NCBI RefSeq assembly: GCF_030272615.1
Contig: NC_081406.1
Span: 243,345,218-243,409,217 of the forward strand
Length of the DNA stretch: 64,000 nt
From: Cryptomeria japonica
Lineage: Eukaryota > Streptophyta > Pinopsida > Cupressales > Cupressaceae
Reading direction: 5' to 3'
Positions 10,791 through 23,639 of the stretch are shown here, in pieces. The translations under genes and the position numbers were made by a program. The first letter of the stretch is position 1. Each line of letters opens with the position of its first letter. Below the pieces are notes generated by a model. The model saw nothing but the letters and a program-made list of their open reading frames with translations. It searched no databases and was not told where the DNA came from.

Positions 10791-11379
10791 TTTATTTACT
10801 ATCCCTTTGGTCATGTCTAATGAAAAATAATGTCTCATCCGATATTATGGGTTATCATAATAAGATCTATGACGAATGGTGGAACTTCCAAACCCAAAGG
10901 TGAATATTGTTTTGTTTTATCATTTTGTCTCACACATGACATTTGAACAAGTAATTTTATTCTACATAATTTTTTTACAATAGTTTTTGTCTATTAACTT
11001 TTGTTTATGATTCAAATGAAAGTTTTTAATGGCATCTACAAGATCAGGCAGTTTATGAGTCTTATGAGTTGAATTGTGCCAAAAGCAACAAAAATTCTAG
11101 CTCACATACTACAACCACTATCTTTGACTACCCCCTATTTCTTTGTTGATATTTGCTCTTATGTTATGGATTTTGATCAAGTAATATGTCATTTTCACTA
11201 TATGTTTTGCAAACAAAGTTGTTAAAAATTGTACTTTTTTTAGTATTAGCATAATTGATTTGTGTATCATCATATACCATACACTCTATGATGGAATGTC
11301 ATTTTGTTTCCACTTATACTAATACACAAAAGATGACAAACCATGTTAACCCACTCCTCCTCTTTGGATGTTTGACTCC
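10791..11379. other. No gene seen
   Basis: AT-rich sequence without a supported feature. It may contain the 3' end of the LINE to the right, but no poly-A tail or target duplication was recognised. Confidence 0.35.
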
Positions 11380-12292
11380 TAAGATGGTGTGAACCAATTC
11401 TTAACTAATCTATTTACATTTTAACTTTTCATTCCATATCCACTATTATATGGTGCTTTTCCTCGTGGTCATTTATGGGATTAAATTTGTTGGCATAATA
11501 TTCTCTTTTTCACCTAACTTATTTTGTCTACACCATTGCTTTGACTTCCTCTCTCATATACCTCTTAATTTATGTATTTGGATTGGGCACGCTTGCATGT
11601 TAATTTCTCATATATTCATTCACCTAGTATTTTATTTCATATACATGTTATTTCTTCTATTCAACTTTTCCTCTGTTGCTATTTTGAGTAAACAATGTCT
11701 TTCCTTATTTTTAATTATATTCAAATATCCTAGCAACCAACTCATTGTTATAGCTTTAGCTAGAAAGGCTCCATCCTTGGTTAAGATGATCTCATATGGG
11801 ATCATGGCTTTTATTTGAAACTACTTGCCATTAAAAGTCTTTATAATCTTTATATTTTTCTCCATTTTGATATTAACGTATTGCTACCCCAAGCTTCACA
11901 ACCATACAACACCATTGATATAACAAGCAACCCAAATAATGCCTTCCTTGTTTTCCAATCCCACAACTCAATTAATCTACATCTATTTTGAAGCATATAT
12001 AAATTTTTCAATCCCTCTTGTATCCTTTTTTTCTCTTATAAGGTTCTCAACTAGGGTTGTTGTGAAAATCAAGGCTTGGGTATTTGTATTCATTTACCAC
12101 TTGTAAGGGACTTCCCTTGGACTCAAAATTTCTTCTTAAGGTAAATATCGTGACCTTTTCTTCTTAAGGTAAAGATAATGACCTTTTTTTTTTTAATGTT
12201 CACTTGAATTCCCACCTTCCAATGGAACAGTTCTAGGAATCTCATGTATTCTTGTAGACAATATGTCATTTTTATCATTAGAATGAGGTCAT
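11380..12292 (-). pseudogene. LINE reverse transcriptase, C-terminal half, decayed
   Basis: Read on the minus strand from 12292 downward, the sequence continues the LINE reverse transcriptase right after its catalytic Y-x-D-D box: D-D-L-I-L-M, then FLELFHWKVGIQVNI, then an LYGCEAWG-like block near 11900. These are the standard post-catalytic motifs of plant LINEs. Several stops and frameshifts interrupt it, so it is dead. The N-terminal half lies at 13655-14554 and is separated by a solo LTR inserted exactly at the catalytic box. Confidence 0.7.
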
Positions 12293-13654
12293 ATGTTGGA
12301 TATTGTTGGCGCTAGGATATGTTGTTGTCATTGATGTCAACATATTCCTGTGTTTCGGTGTTGCAAAGACCTTTTTGGTGCTCTGGTGATTGCATTGAGT
12401 TGATATGGTTGGTTTATCTTCTCGGGATGTTGAATCAACTAGAGATATCTTATTCCTTACTGATTCCATGATGATATGTGGTGATTTGGTCAAGTTGTGG
12501 ATTTCGGTATGAAGATTGTTCATGTGTTCAGTGGTTGGTAGAGTTTGGTATTTGATCTGATGTGCTCTGGTATGATCATATCTTTGGTTGTGGATTTGGG
12601 AGAATGTTTTGGATGTTCATTTGTATCTTCATTTCAAATGGTTTGTGATTTGGTACTTTGCAAGTTATCTTTCTATTTCGAATTGTTGTTGTTAAGTGTT
12701 CTTGAGAGTTAGTGTGTTGATCGATGAAGATTTGAATAAGTGGTGTTGGTGCAGCTATTGTGAATGGTTCTAACATGCTTGTTGGTGTTTCCTAATCATG
12801 TCCTATTTGTTTTGCTGGTCCACATTGATCCTTGTGCGCAGTATTGGTGATTTTGTTGATTTGGTGATATTCTTCATGTTATGTAGTATTTTTGGTGGTG
12901 TAGCATGTTGCGGTTGATCTTGGAGAGATTTTCAGTGATGATGCATGTTCGAGGATTTGGTTTAGGTCCATGCTATGTCATTTGTGGCATTACATTGGTC
13001 TGGTAGTTTGTTTATGTATCGTGTGATATAATTTTGTAATTAAGGGTTGAGGGTTTGACCGACCTTGTAGCCAAGGTTGATGAATTGTATAAATAGGTGT
13101 TAAATTCATGTAATTTGGGTGTTAGTATGGTGTTTGCATTATCAGAGAGTGGTGTATGTGCACACAAGCAAATCTATCTTTTGATATGGTGTATTGAGCA
13201 GAGATTGTTGCAGGGTAGACAAATGTGCTTAACTGGAACTGTCATTAGGCATTAGCATATGCTATTCTTGTTGTTCATGTAATCCGAATTGAATTTTGAT
13301 CATTATTTTAAGGTAGTGAACCTTCCCTGAGGGTTGGAGCCTTTTGGGTCATTATATCTTGAGCAATGATCTCTAGGCAGTGTGCCTGAATGCATGTGCA
13401 TTCCCCATTGTAATATTTACACATACTACTACAGAGTATCATCTTATTGTGGGTAGGTAGCCACCATGATTTTTCCCTTAACCGGGTTTTCCATGTCAAA
13501 ATCTTGGTGTTATGTGTGTTGTTGTTATTGTGTTTATCTTTATTCTTACTTTAGTTGATTGAAATATGAGATTGTGCTTAACTGGTCTAATCCGGTGAAA
13601 ACTGATTCCCCCCCCCCCCCCCCTCTCAGTTTTCCTTCATTGTTGTTGCCAACA
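12293..13654. mobile_element. Solo LTR inserted in the LINE
   Basis: The insert begins (A)TGTTGG, includes the repeated start TGTTGGCGCTAGG at 12303, and ends GTTGCCAACA, giving a short inverted terminus TGTTGG/CCAACA. The flanks are GTCAT (12288-12292) and ATCAT (13654-13658), a 4 of 5 match. Removing the insert joins the LINE reading frame through its Y-V-D-D motif. No internal region or second LTR is present, so it is a solo LTR. A run of 14 C residues lies at 13609-13622. Orientation is not proven. Confidence 0.65.
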
Positions 13655-14554
13655 TCATCTACATATAGTTAAAAAATGTGGCTAGGTGAACCCCTCCCCA
13701 CTACCTCACTTGTCTATCCACTCCTCTAATTTGTCTATTTAAAGAACAAAAAATATGAGGGACAATGAGAACCCTTAATTGACTTCAAAGTCACAAAAAA
13801 AATTTTGATAGTCCATTCTTTGTTTCAATTTTGTCTTGAACACGACAAGAAAGCCTATGGATTGTTACCTTCCATTTTTATTATATTCCCAACTCTTCCA
13901 TTCTACCCTTTGCTTCTAGGCACCATGTCAAATGCTTTTGAAATAGATAAAAAAAGATATAAAAAAAACCTCTTCCCCCTATTTTTCATAAACCTTTTTA
14001 ATCAAACATTCGTCACTCGGATGATGCTATCTGAACATAGAATTAAATTTATCACAAGTGTGGCTAGGTGAACTCTCCCACCACCTAACTTGCCTATCCA
14101 CTCATCTAATGTGTCTATGTATAGCCCAAACAATGTGGGGGACAATGGACACCCCTATTTGACTCTAATGTCACTCCCAAAACATTCTAATAAGATGTCT
14201 TTAGTTTTGATTTTGACTTGAACCCAATCATAAAGCCTATAGACCACTACCTTGTATTTTTCTAATATTCCCAACTCTTCCATTCTACCCCAATTCTAGG
14301 TATCATGTCAAATGCTTTCTTGAAATTGATAATAAAGAAACTCTTCCCCTATTTTTCCTAAACCTTTTCAATAAAATGTTTGAGTTATGGAGTGGTCAAT
14401 AGTAGAGTGCCTTGGCCTAAACAATGCTTGTCCTTTCACCCTCTTACTATCATTAATTTGGTCTTTCCCTCTATATAACCACACCTTGTTTCTTGCATTT
14501 CTTATTTTTTATAAATTTCTCATGTTGCTTCTTTCATTCTTGTAAATGTGATGG
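13655..14554 (-). pseudogene. LINE reverse transcriptase, N-terminal half, decayed
   Basis: The minus strand shows LINE reverse transcriptase motifs in order: an RHSTIDHSI block near 14390, remnants of the F-x-K-A-F-D domain near 14300, an I-G-V-x-x-G-C-P-like remnant near 14150, and L-Y-V-D-D at 13655-13670 next to the solo LTR. A second diverged copy of part of this segment occurs at about 13675-14060 (same CTCATCTAAT, CAACTCTTCCATTCTACC and ATGTCAAATGCTTT words), so the region also carries an internal duplication. Many stops. Not functional. Confidence 0.65.
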
Positions 14555-14559
14555 GTTTA

Positions 14560-15011
14560 TGTGAGAATTTGCCAAGATCTAGAGGCAATGGAAAGCACAA
14601 ATAAGAGAGAACAAAATAGATGATAGGAATAAACTATTCTATCAAGAAAATATTGATCAACTGGATCATCAATCATTGTTGTTTTTTACAATGTAGATGA
14701 GCTTGCTTATATAGGAAAGGGTATATGGATATGTGAGCACACAAACATGACATGTGGCTCAATAAGAAACAAGGGTAGGTAGGAAATAGGTGTGGGTAGG
14801 TAGGAGAAACAATAAAATATTCCACATGAGGTGGAATGTAACAACAAGATAAGATCAACACCATATAGGTGGAAATTCTCCTACACACACTATCCCGATG
14901 TGGCACAAACACTCAAGTGTCTCATACCCAAACTACTATGAAATGCATTATCCTAAGTAAACTTAAGTAAGGTGTAATAAAATCCAAGATGAATAATTAT
15001 TTACACCAACA
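14560..15011 (-). repeat. 3' LTR of the non-coding element
   Basis: 452 bases, TG...CA. Next to it inside the element is CACCCCCCCTTAAG, which on the minus strand is the polypurine tract. Confidence 0.85.
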
Positions 15012-15879
15012 CCCCCCCTTAAGTGCAACTTAGGGGAATGCACTTAAGTCTACAATGCAACTAAGCAATGCAAGATGGGTCCCGGCTACGAGGCCATGTT
15101 AGGTACCCATGAACAAATGCAAATGCATGCAATGCAATCTCTCACAAAGAGGGGAAAGAGAGAAAAACCCAATGGGAAAAAACCCTCCCGCAAAAGAGAG
15201 ATGAAAACTATACAAGATAAGTCTCATAGAAGTATGTGAGGAACAAACCCCATGTGAGGAAAAAGTCCCCCCCACATGAGAGAAAAGGAGACCATGAAGC
15301 CCCCCCTCAATATCGAATCTCCTGCAAAGATGGTCCAATGATGTTGACCAAAATACCGCCCTGATGCACCAATAATGTCAAAAGTGTGACAAAACCAGGT
15401 ACCAAGTCGACGACAATGAATCACTCGCTGCAACAAAATAAAGATCAGGCATGGAGACAACCTGCTTTGAGCATCATCTGGATACTCATAAATGGCAAAA
15501 ATATTGGTACAATCTAAGTCTCACGGGAGCCATGCACAAATGTGTACAATCTAAGTCTCACATGCACCAAGTCTCACAAGATATTCCTAATCTATGTGTA
15601 CAAGAAGATTACATCAAATATGTAAACAAAAACAAGGTACAAAGAGGTGTGGCACTTTATGATAGTGCAAGTACAACATTGCTCATGCAAGAGCATACAA
15701 CATGAAGTAGTGTAAATCTGGAAACATGAAGATGATGCCACCAAAGAAGCCTTGTAGAATATTGCAGAAAAAGATGCCTTCGATTGGGATGTGGCCAAGA
15801 GATATAAAGGAGCAAATCAACCCCCCTCTTGACTGTCGGTTGGAAGCACTGCAAGACAAGTATGAAGTGACAAGAAAAA

Positions 15880-16150
15880 ATTGTGTTCCAATTTGATTTA
15901 TTCCATGATATTTTTGTTTTTTAAAGATTTTAAAAATCTAAATAAAAACAATTTATTATATGCCCCAAAAAAAACTTTATTAAAAAATAAAGATTTTTTT
16001 TTAAAAAGGCAAACATTTTTTTTTAAATGAAAAAAAACTTTAATAAAAATTTATTAAAGACCAAAAAAACTTTAAAAGTTTATTTTTTATTATTATTAAA
16101 AAAATAAGAAAAAGTTTTTTTTTTAAATTTAAAAAAACTTTAAAAAAAAA
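15880..16150. other. A/T-homopolymer-rich block
   Basis: Alternating runs of A and T around AAAACTTT and TTTAAAA, with no coding potential, lying directly before the GC-rich island inside the non-coding LTR element. Confidence 0.7.
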
Positions 16151-16151
16151 A

Positions 16152-16312
16152 AGTGTGCCCTCCCCACACAGGGAGGGGCCCGCAGGTACACTGCGGGACC
16201 GCAGTGCCTACGAACACCCGCAAGTACACTATGGGGCTGCCTGCGGTTACCCGCAGTGCCTGCGAGACCGCAGGTACACTGCAATGTACCCGCAGTACCG
16301 TGGGTACCCCCA
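16152..16312. repeat. GC-rich island of CCGCAGGTACACTGCGG-like repeats
   Basis: Variants of CCGCAGGTACACTGCGG, CCGCAGTGCCT and GGTACCC follow one another for about 160 bases. Many are palindromic or mutually inverted, so the strand can fold into several hairpins. The composition is opposite to the A/T-rich DNA on both sides. It lies in the interior of an element with no genes. Confidence 0.75.
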
Positions 16313-16851
16313 AAGATTTTTTATTTTTTATTTTTAATAAAACAAAACAAAAAATGCCTCCCCCTAATAATATAAAAAAAATTGGATTTTAATTAAAAAA
16401 AAAATTAATTCTCCAAAAAAATAATTAACAGAAAATAAAAAAACCTCAGACCTGTACCTGCAAGTCTGTATGACGGGCCAGGAGGGGAAATTTTTTCAAC
16501 TCGAGGTAACGGAGGCCGATTTCGATGAATTGATAGTCGATCTTGGGGTTTTTGGACCTTTTGAGCGCAATGGCGATGACAGATTTGGCCAAAAATGCTC
16601 CAAAATTGCAAATCGCTATCAGGACAAGTCACCACCCTCCACCTTCAAACGGCTCTAGATTTGGCCTCAGATGTCGGATTTGGATGAAACAAAAGGTGAT
16701 TCTAACTTTCTCAAACCACCTCAATCCAATGGTTACCTCAGATTTAACCCAACAAGCTCCAATAATAACCTACAATAAAAAGCTCCAAAATGGAAAACCC
16801 CAAATTTCTCTCAATTGGTAAACCAATGACACTCTAATGGCTCTAATACCA

Positions 16852-17285
16852 TGTGAGAATTTGCCAATATCTAGAGGCAATGGACAATACAAATAAGAGA
16901 GAACAAAATAGATGATAGGAATAAACTGTATTCTATCAAGAAAATACTGATCAACTGGATCATCAATCGTTGTTGTTTTTTACAATGTAGATGAGCCTGC
17001 TTATACAGGCAAGGTTATATGGATATGTGAGCACACAAACATGACATGTGGCTCAATAAGAAACAAGGTTAGGTAGGAGAAACAATAAAATATTCCACAT
17101 GAGGTGGATTGTAACAACAAGATAAGATCAACACCATAAAAGGTGGAAATTCTCCTACACACACTATCCCAATGTGGCACAAACACCCAAATGTCTCATA
17201 CCCAAAATACTATGAAATGAATTATCCTAAGGAAAATTAATTAAGGTGTAATAATATCCAAGATGAATAATTATTTACACCAATA
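16852..17285 (-). repeat. 5' LTR of the non-coding element
   Basis: 434 bases, starts TGTGAGAAT, and ends CAATA instead of CAACA, so its terminal dinucleotide has mutated. The tRNA-Met type primer site abuts it at 16838-16850. Confidence 0.85.
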
Positions 17286-17290
17286 GTTTA

Positions 17291-18203
17291 GATCTTCATC
17301 TATATAAAATTTTGTGTCTTCGGGAACCTTTTATTTTTTAGTACTTTAATCTTATCTTCTACAATTTCAAGGTTAATCTTATATTTCTATTCCTTTCTCC
17401 CCTTGTCATTGTTCCCATTCTATTTTTTTGGATGATGTGTCTTGCTCATTGGAATTTATGTAATAAGAAATCTCTTACTTGATTAGTAATGTTTTCTCCT
17501 TCTCTGTGTTCTTTCAACCCTTCAATTATTATATCTATTGCTATATCATATCATCCTTTCCATCCTACATTTGTGTAGCATCATAAATTGTAACCCTGTA
17601 CAATTTAAGCAACTTTTTGTGCCCCTACCTTCTTGTGACCCATTTGTTCTCTCATCCAAGCCTATTTCCAACATTTTACCTTGAAATCGATGTCATATGT
17701 TCACACAATGGTTCAAACTTTTGTCTTGGTCTATGCGTACACCCTTTCGGCTTGTTCATTATCTTTTGGGTTGACAATGATGTTTGGGGTCCCCTTGTCT
17801 TGGACAGTGGCACCTAAGGTGCCATTGTCCCAGATAGTGGTGTCTGGGGCACCATTGTCCTCCCAAACTGAGCCCAAATTTGAATGGGTCGATGCACATT
17901 TCCCGCCTATTGGTTTTGAAACATAATGTCTCAATTTGACCATTGGAGGTTGTCTTAATCGGGAAAATACCTTGAGAACCCTATCTAAGAGCACTTATCT
18001 AGTTCATTTTCAAATCCACAATTTATCATCACAATCATTAAATGCTAAGCACTTCAATCATCAAGAACTCATGGAAGATCAAGGTGACATTTCATACCAC
18101 CATATCCTTCAAGCATTCTTTAAGATATGTACATCATTCTTAAAAAATATTACATCATGGAGCATCAAATTACATCAATATTCATGCAATCATGTGTGTT
18201 TGA
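17291..18203. other. Probable LINE 5' remnant and unassigned DNA
   Basis: Directly after the TSD the minus strand reads YIDEDLNPSHLQE, which could continue the LINE upstream of its reverse transcriptase. Beyond about 17600 no similarity is visible. A short imperfect repeat of GTGCCATTGTCC words occurs at 17780-17865. Confidence 0.4.
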
Positions 18204-20122
18204 TGTTGAACATACTTTAGGACTGAAAGGGGGAGTAAATCAGGCCAAACCTTAAAACACTTTAGCTTTATTCCTTTAACCTTCAAAACATAATCAACAA
18301 TAATGAAACATAAAACCATAAAACACAATGCACCAGAGAACACCAAAATTAATGTGGAAAACCTTAAATAGGGAAAAACCACGATGAGAATCAACTCACA
18401 ATATATATAAAATCATTACAATTTTTTTAAGACAAACACTTCTAAGGAAACACATTGCCACCTAGATGACTTAGAGGTTGAGCTACAATATCTCAGGGAA
18501 AGATACATGAACAAAAAAAATCAACAAAACAAAGTCATTCTCCAACTGTGAATTTTTCCTTGAATCTTTGTTACAAGCAACAAACTCCATCAACAATCAT
18601 TGCCACATTCATTGTCTTTGCATCACAACACTAAGCAATTGATATGATCATGAAATAATTTGCACATCATCTTCCCCACAAATAATTACCATCAGAGATA
18701 TCACACAGATTTGGTCTTCTATATATATACCATCTTCATCTTTACATATACCAACTAGGTCAGCCAGAACAAGGGACAAGCATAGCTCCTATCAAGTCGG
18801 CCACCAAAAATAATTGTGGTGATTACAGTCCAAACTAGGAGATAAAGATGATAAATACATCATATTACATATCTCTAAGCAACTCCAAACTATATACACA
18901 CTGGTGCACATCATTCAAGGTCGACAACAAGGTAATGTGTAGATAAACCATGTAGCACACAACCAATCGACCAAAATTATATCATCCAATTGAAATGACT
19001 CAATGTTAATCCTCACATGTCATCAATGAAACCCAAACACAATAAAAAACCTCCTCTAGTTTCAACACATATCATCAAGACTTAAGCACAGACTGGAAAA
19101 CAAACTTTTGTTAGCCAAATGACCACAATTACCTAGAAACACAACATCAGACACAATGTAGCACCAAACAAATCATCCAATATCATGTGGAGCACATAAG
19201 TACATTCAAAAAATATCTAACAACACTTTTGAACACTTCTTTCTTACTGTCACATCAATAAAGACTTGTACAACCCAAACATATATAGAAAACTTCATCA
19301 CCAAATTGTCAGGAAACATAGTCCTAAACATAACATTAAAAAAAATTCTTGCCAAAACACAACAAAACTTGAAATTGGAACTAAGACAACACACAAATAT
19401 TATAACCATGTCTTTCAAGTATCAACACCTGAAACATCAAAGCGGAGAAATGTAGAGAATTTTTTGAACCTGTCAAACCACTTATGACAAGGCGGCTAAA
19501 CTATTAGCATACAACCATCAAAAACATCCTCAGTTGCAACAACAAGAACCTGAAAAAGATAATAGTGAAATATCCACAGTACACCAACATTAAGTACAAA
19601 TCCACAAGACCAAACTCTTAACAACTGGGGAATGTAGAGCCTTCTTCCAACCAGACATTAAATACTCTCTCTCATATTCCATCTCAATAAACTACAAAAC
19701 CTTTTAGAAACATTAATAACCTGACCAAGAGTGTCAGCACCATTAAAAACAAATCCTCAACCATCATCAATAGTCTCCATCCAAAATATATCTTCATTAT
19801 TCCATCACAATAATATTTCCAATAGAAAACCAACATCTTAGAGTGTATACATTAGACACTAGAAGATGTGGGCATCCACAACTACAACCATTAACCATCT
19901 TTATTGTATAACATCTTTTCCATTAATAATATGGCAGCACAAACTCTACGTACCACCAACAATCTTCACATCATCAACAACAACATCATCAGTATCATCA
20001 ACAACATCATCGATAACATTAGAAATATCAATGACCAAACACACAACTACCCAAACATCATCAAGGACAATACATATTGTTAGACATCATGTTGAAATCA
20101 ATGGCAATATATATTTCCAACA
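18204..20122 (-). repeat. 3' LTR of the copia element
   Basis: 1919 bases, TGTTGAACATACTTTAGG to ATTTCCAACA. It matches 61636-63691 throughout with many substitutions and small indels, so this element is old. The right half is rich in short CATCAAC-type runs that mimic coding sequence in some frames. Confidence 0.88.
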
Positions 20123-20140
20123 TTGTCCCCCTTTGTCATT
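20123..20140 (-). promoter_or_regulatory. Polypurine tract of the copia element
   Basis: On the minus strand ACAAAGGGGGACAA abuts the LTR start. This is the expected plus-strand priming site. Confidence 0.75.
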
Positions 20141-20399
20141 GATGCCAACACAACTGCATCTACATAAAAAATCCCCCTATTAGTAACTTTATCTCCCCCT
20201 TTGACATTGAGGACAAAGGAAACATACTTCTCTCTCTTTCAAATATCTCTCCCCCTTTGTCACGAACCAAAATATTCAACTACCAACTAACCATCTTCTC
20301 CCCCTGAGAACAACACACAACATCAGTTCAAGATAGTATATATATCTTGAAATTCTCCCCTTAGATAGATGCACTACCATAGATAATTACTTACAAGGA

Positions 20400-22568
20400 G
20401 GAGAGGAAATAAACCCTAACTTCTGCCAAAGATACTCGAAAGTATCCTTTGAGAGCGATTTAGCAAAAATGTATGCAAACTAATCCAAGTAGTAGGCACA
20501 TATTCTAGTTTGAAAACCTTCTCCATGACTTTATCCCTCGAGTTGTGATGTCTAATAGAGATATGTTCATTCTTGAATACATCACATGATTCTTTGAAAT
20601 ATTAGTTGTAATTGTATTATCACACATAATAGGAATGGGCTCATCATAAACTACCTTGATATCCTTCAAAGTTTGTTTCATCCAAATCACCTAAGTGCAG
20701 AAGGATGCTACAACAATATACTCTACCTTTGCAGTAGATAAAGATACTAAATATTATTTCTTGTTGAACCAGGAGACCAATCTATCTCCCAAGAAAAATA
20801 CACTTCCACTAATACTTATTTTGTCATTGGCACAACTATCCCAATCAACATCTGTGTAAGCCATGAGAGATAAATCACCTTCCTTCTTGTACCATAGGCC
20901 ATAATTTGGAGTCCCCTTCAAATATCTAAATATTCATTTGGCAACTACATCATGAGATTTCTTAGGATTTGCCTAATATCCATGCACCATACAAACTACT
21001 TGTATAATATTCGGTCTGGAAGTAGTAAAGTACAAAAACCCACCAATCATAGATCTATACTAAGTTTGATCAACATCCACAGATTCTTCATCCTTACTCA
21101 AATTACAACTAGTAGCCAAGGGGGTGTTCATTGGTTTATAACTATCCATACCAAAATTCTTCAACATTTCTTTAACATATTTTTCTTGAGAAATAAAGAT
21201 TACATCATTTAGTTGAGCAACTTGAAGACCAAGAAATAAATTCAACTCACCAATCATTTACATTTCAAATTCCTTTTGCATTTCCTCTACAAACTTCTTG
21301 CATGCCTTTTCTTCATCTCTAAAGATAATATAATCCATATACACTACTACTATTAACAAATTATCATTCTCACTTCTAAAATAAAGATTGCTATCATTTG
21401 TACCTTTCTTGGATCCTTGTTGTAGTAGATACCTATCCAATCTAGCATACCAGGCCCCCATGACTTGTTGAGACCATGCAATGCTTTCTTCAATTTACAC
21501 AGTTGGATCATTTCCCAACTGAAATCCATCAAGTTGTTCTATGTAGACTTCTTCTTCTAATTATCCATTCAAAAAAGTTGACATAACATCCATCTAATAT
21601 ACTTTAAAAAATTTGTGAGTAGCAAAAGCTAAAAACATTTGGATAGCCTCCATCCTCACTACTAGAGAAAAAGTCTCCTCAAAATCAATGCCTTCAACTT
21701 GAGAGTATCCCTTACATACCAGTCTTACCTTGTTTCTTGTTACTTTACCTTCTTCATTCAACTTGTTCTAGAAAACCCACTTAGTTCCAATCACATTCTT
21801 GTTTATAGCTCTAGGAACAAGTTCTTATGTTTGGTTCTTTTCAATCTAATCAAATTATTCTTCCATAGATTTAATCCAACCTTCATCCTTTCATGCATCA
21901 GAAAAAAAATTCGGCTCAACATCAAATAAGAGACAAATGTTTACTTGTTGACTTGCCTTGGGAAGTCTCCTCCTGGTCTGCACACTTTCATTCTTGTCAC
22001 CAATAATTTAAACTTTAGAGTGATTCTCCTAAACACATCTTGTTGGAGTCTTGAGGGGTCTTCTCTGATTCCTTCTCTTACATGTTTACTTTTCTTCTTA
22101 TCCATTTTCTTCACCTAATTCTTCAGTACAAGGAGCAACATCAAGTTTTAAAACTTGTAGAATAGAGGTAGGTCGCTACCAATACTCATCCACTCTAAAA
22201 TTATCACTTTCAACTATATTTCTATGTCTTTTGTTGTAACATTTGTAAGCCTTTCTTCTTATAGAGTACCCAAGAAAGATTCCTTCATCAACCCTTGCAT
22301 CAAACTTTCCAAGATCATCTTCATCTCTCTTGATATATCATTTATTTCCAAAAAATTTGAAATACTTGATAGTAGCAAGTCTTACCAAAACTCATAAGGA
22401 GTCTTAGAATGATTTACTCTCACCTTCACCCTACTAATAATGTATGCACCAACATGCACAACTTACTTCCAATATACATCTGGTAGATTTTCTTCCTTCA
22501 ACATTGTCCTAGCTATCTCTTGAATAGACCTATTCTTTCTTTCAACAATTCCATTATATTGTGGTGTC
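20400..22568 (-). pseudogene. Copia pol: integrase C-part, reverse transcriptase, RNase H
   Basis: From right to left on the minus strand, the integrase core tail carries a RSIQEIARTML block and DEGIFLGYS (22.56-22.2 kb). The reverse transcriptase has LDRYLLQQGSKKGTNDSNLY, then VVVYMDYIIF where the family has Y-V-D-D (so the catalytic box is degraded to Y-M-D-Y), and LNLFLGLQVAQ (21.46-21.06 kb). The RNase H has VMYSRMNISL and IMCDNTITTNISKN (20.69-20.50 kb). Many stops are single transitions from CAA, CAG or CGA. The catalytic change and stops show it is dead. Confidence 0.85.
22564..22568. repeat. TSD of nested gypsy element, left copy (GTGTC)
   Basis: GTGTC here and ATGTC at 27546-27550 flank the insert. 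Removing the insert restores the copia sequence TTGTGGTGTCCTAGGAG. Confidence 0.7.
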
Positions 22569-23639
22569 TACGATGGTGAAAATATAAGGGTTTCCGCAAT
22601 TAGATGTATGAAAACCGCTAATATTTAGGCTTAGGCACCATTACATTAAAAGAGGAGAGTAAACCCAATGGATCTAGCCACAAACTAGCAAGGATAAGGG
22701 CTAAGAATTCTATTAGATTTATTGGGGTTGGAATTTATTGCCATCTTTTGAGCTGAATTATGAAAATGTTGAAATTGGGGTAAATGTGTTGGAATTGATG
22801 TAAAAATGTGTAAATAGTAAGCTACAATCATCAGATCGAGCCACAAACCTAGATTTGAGGATTGTAAGAGTATTCAAACTTGTTCCCAGAAGGAGCTCCT
22901 GATTTGTTGTGACCAGGATGGTGGTTGCTCTGGTCCTCCAAACTTTTCGCACTCTAATGGAGGATTAATTCGTCACTATAAATAAAGTCAATTCTAAAGA
23001 TTAGGGCTCCATACTTGTTCCTACGCAAAGTAGAGAAGGGAAATAGATTGGGAATAGGGGTTTGCCTAAGTCAAACCCCGGTTTAGGAATTAACCTTGAA
23101 ATAAAAATGAAATATGATTGAATTGCAGTAATGGAAATGTTCTCCTTTTGAGGGAGATGTTGAATAATGATTGAAAACACAAAAGTTATACCTCCTTGTG
23201 AAGTTTTGTTTCTCTCCACGTACAATTAGGGTTTCATGAAGTCTTCAATAACATAGAACATGAATGTCAACTCCAATTCTTGAAAGAAGACTTCTTGCTT
23301 GTTCACTTGACTTGAATGCTTGATTGATGCATGTGTATGCTCAATTAAATTTAATTTGTATCAAAATGATAGGGGTGGACCTCCTTTTATACTTTTCCAT
23401 AAAAAAAACAACCTAATCTTTCAACATGAGCCAACATGGGGTTAGGATTCCCGCCCAAATCTTATGTCAGTTAAGGGGCCCAAAAATAAAGGGTAACATG
23501 AAATGCAAGGTAAAAAATATGACAAATATGCATGGTATGAGCAGAATCAGGTCTATGATCAAACCTTGGGACACGAATGCCAAGATGAGGGCCCAAATGA
23601 GGACAAAAATTGTAAGGGAGTACAATTTAGGATGCTACA
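22569..23639 (-). repeat. 3' LTR of the nested gag-pro gypsy element
   Basis: Ends GGATGCTACA next to the polypurine tract at 23640-23655. The expected terminal TG at the left has become TA. It lacks a short GC-rich block (GGCGCTAGCGCCTGG) that the other LTR carries. Confidence 0.75.

Larger units (their letters stand above)
14560..17285 (-). mobile_element. Non-coding LTR retrotransposon (LARD-like)
   Basis: LTRs at 14560-15011 and 16852-17285 start TGTGAGAATTTGCCAA and end CACCAACA or CACCAATA, and are about 95% alike by eye. A perfect TSD GTTTA flanks the element (14555-14559 and 17286-17290). A primer binding site TGGTATTAGAGCC (complementary to initiator tRNA-Met with one change) sits next to the right LTR at 16838-16850. 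A polypurine tract (poly-G on the minus strand) sits next to the left LTR. The element therefore lies on the minus strand. The 1.84-kb interior has no gag or pol similarity, only scattered short frames. It must have been moved by proteins made elsewhere. It is inserted in the LINE-like sequence. Confidence 0.85.

Noticed and set aside
19866-20183. 105-codon Thr/Ser-rich frame
   Set aside because: It comes from the CATCAAC-rich end of the copia LTR, and the matching LTR shows the same repeat with different frames.
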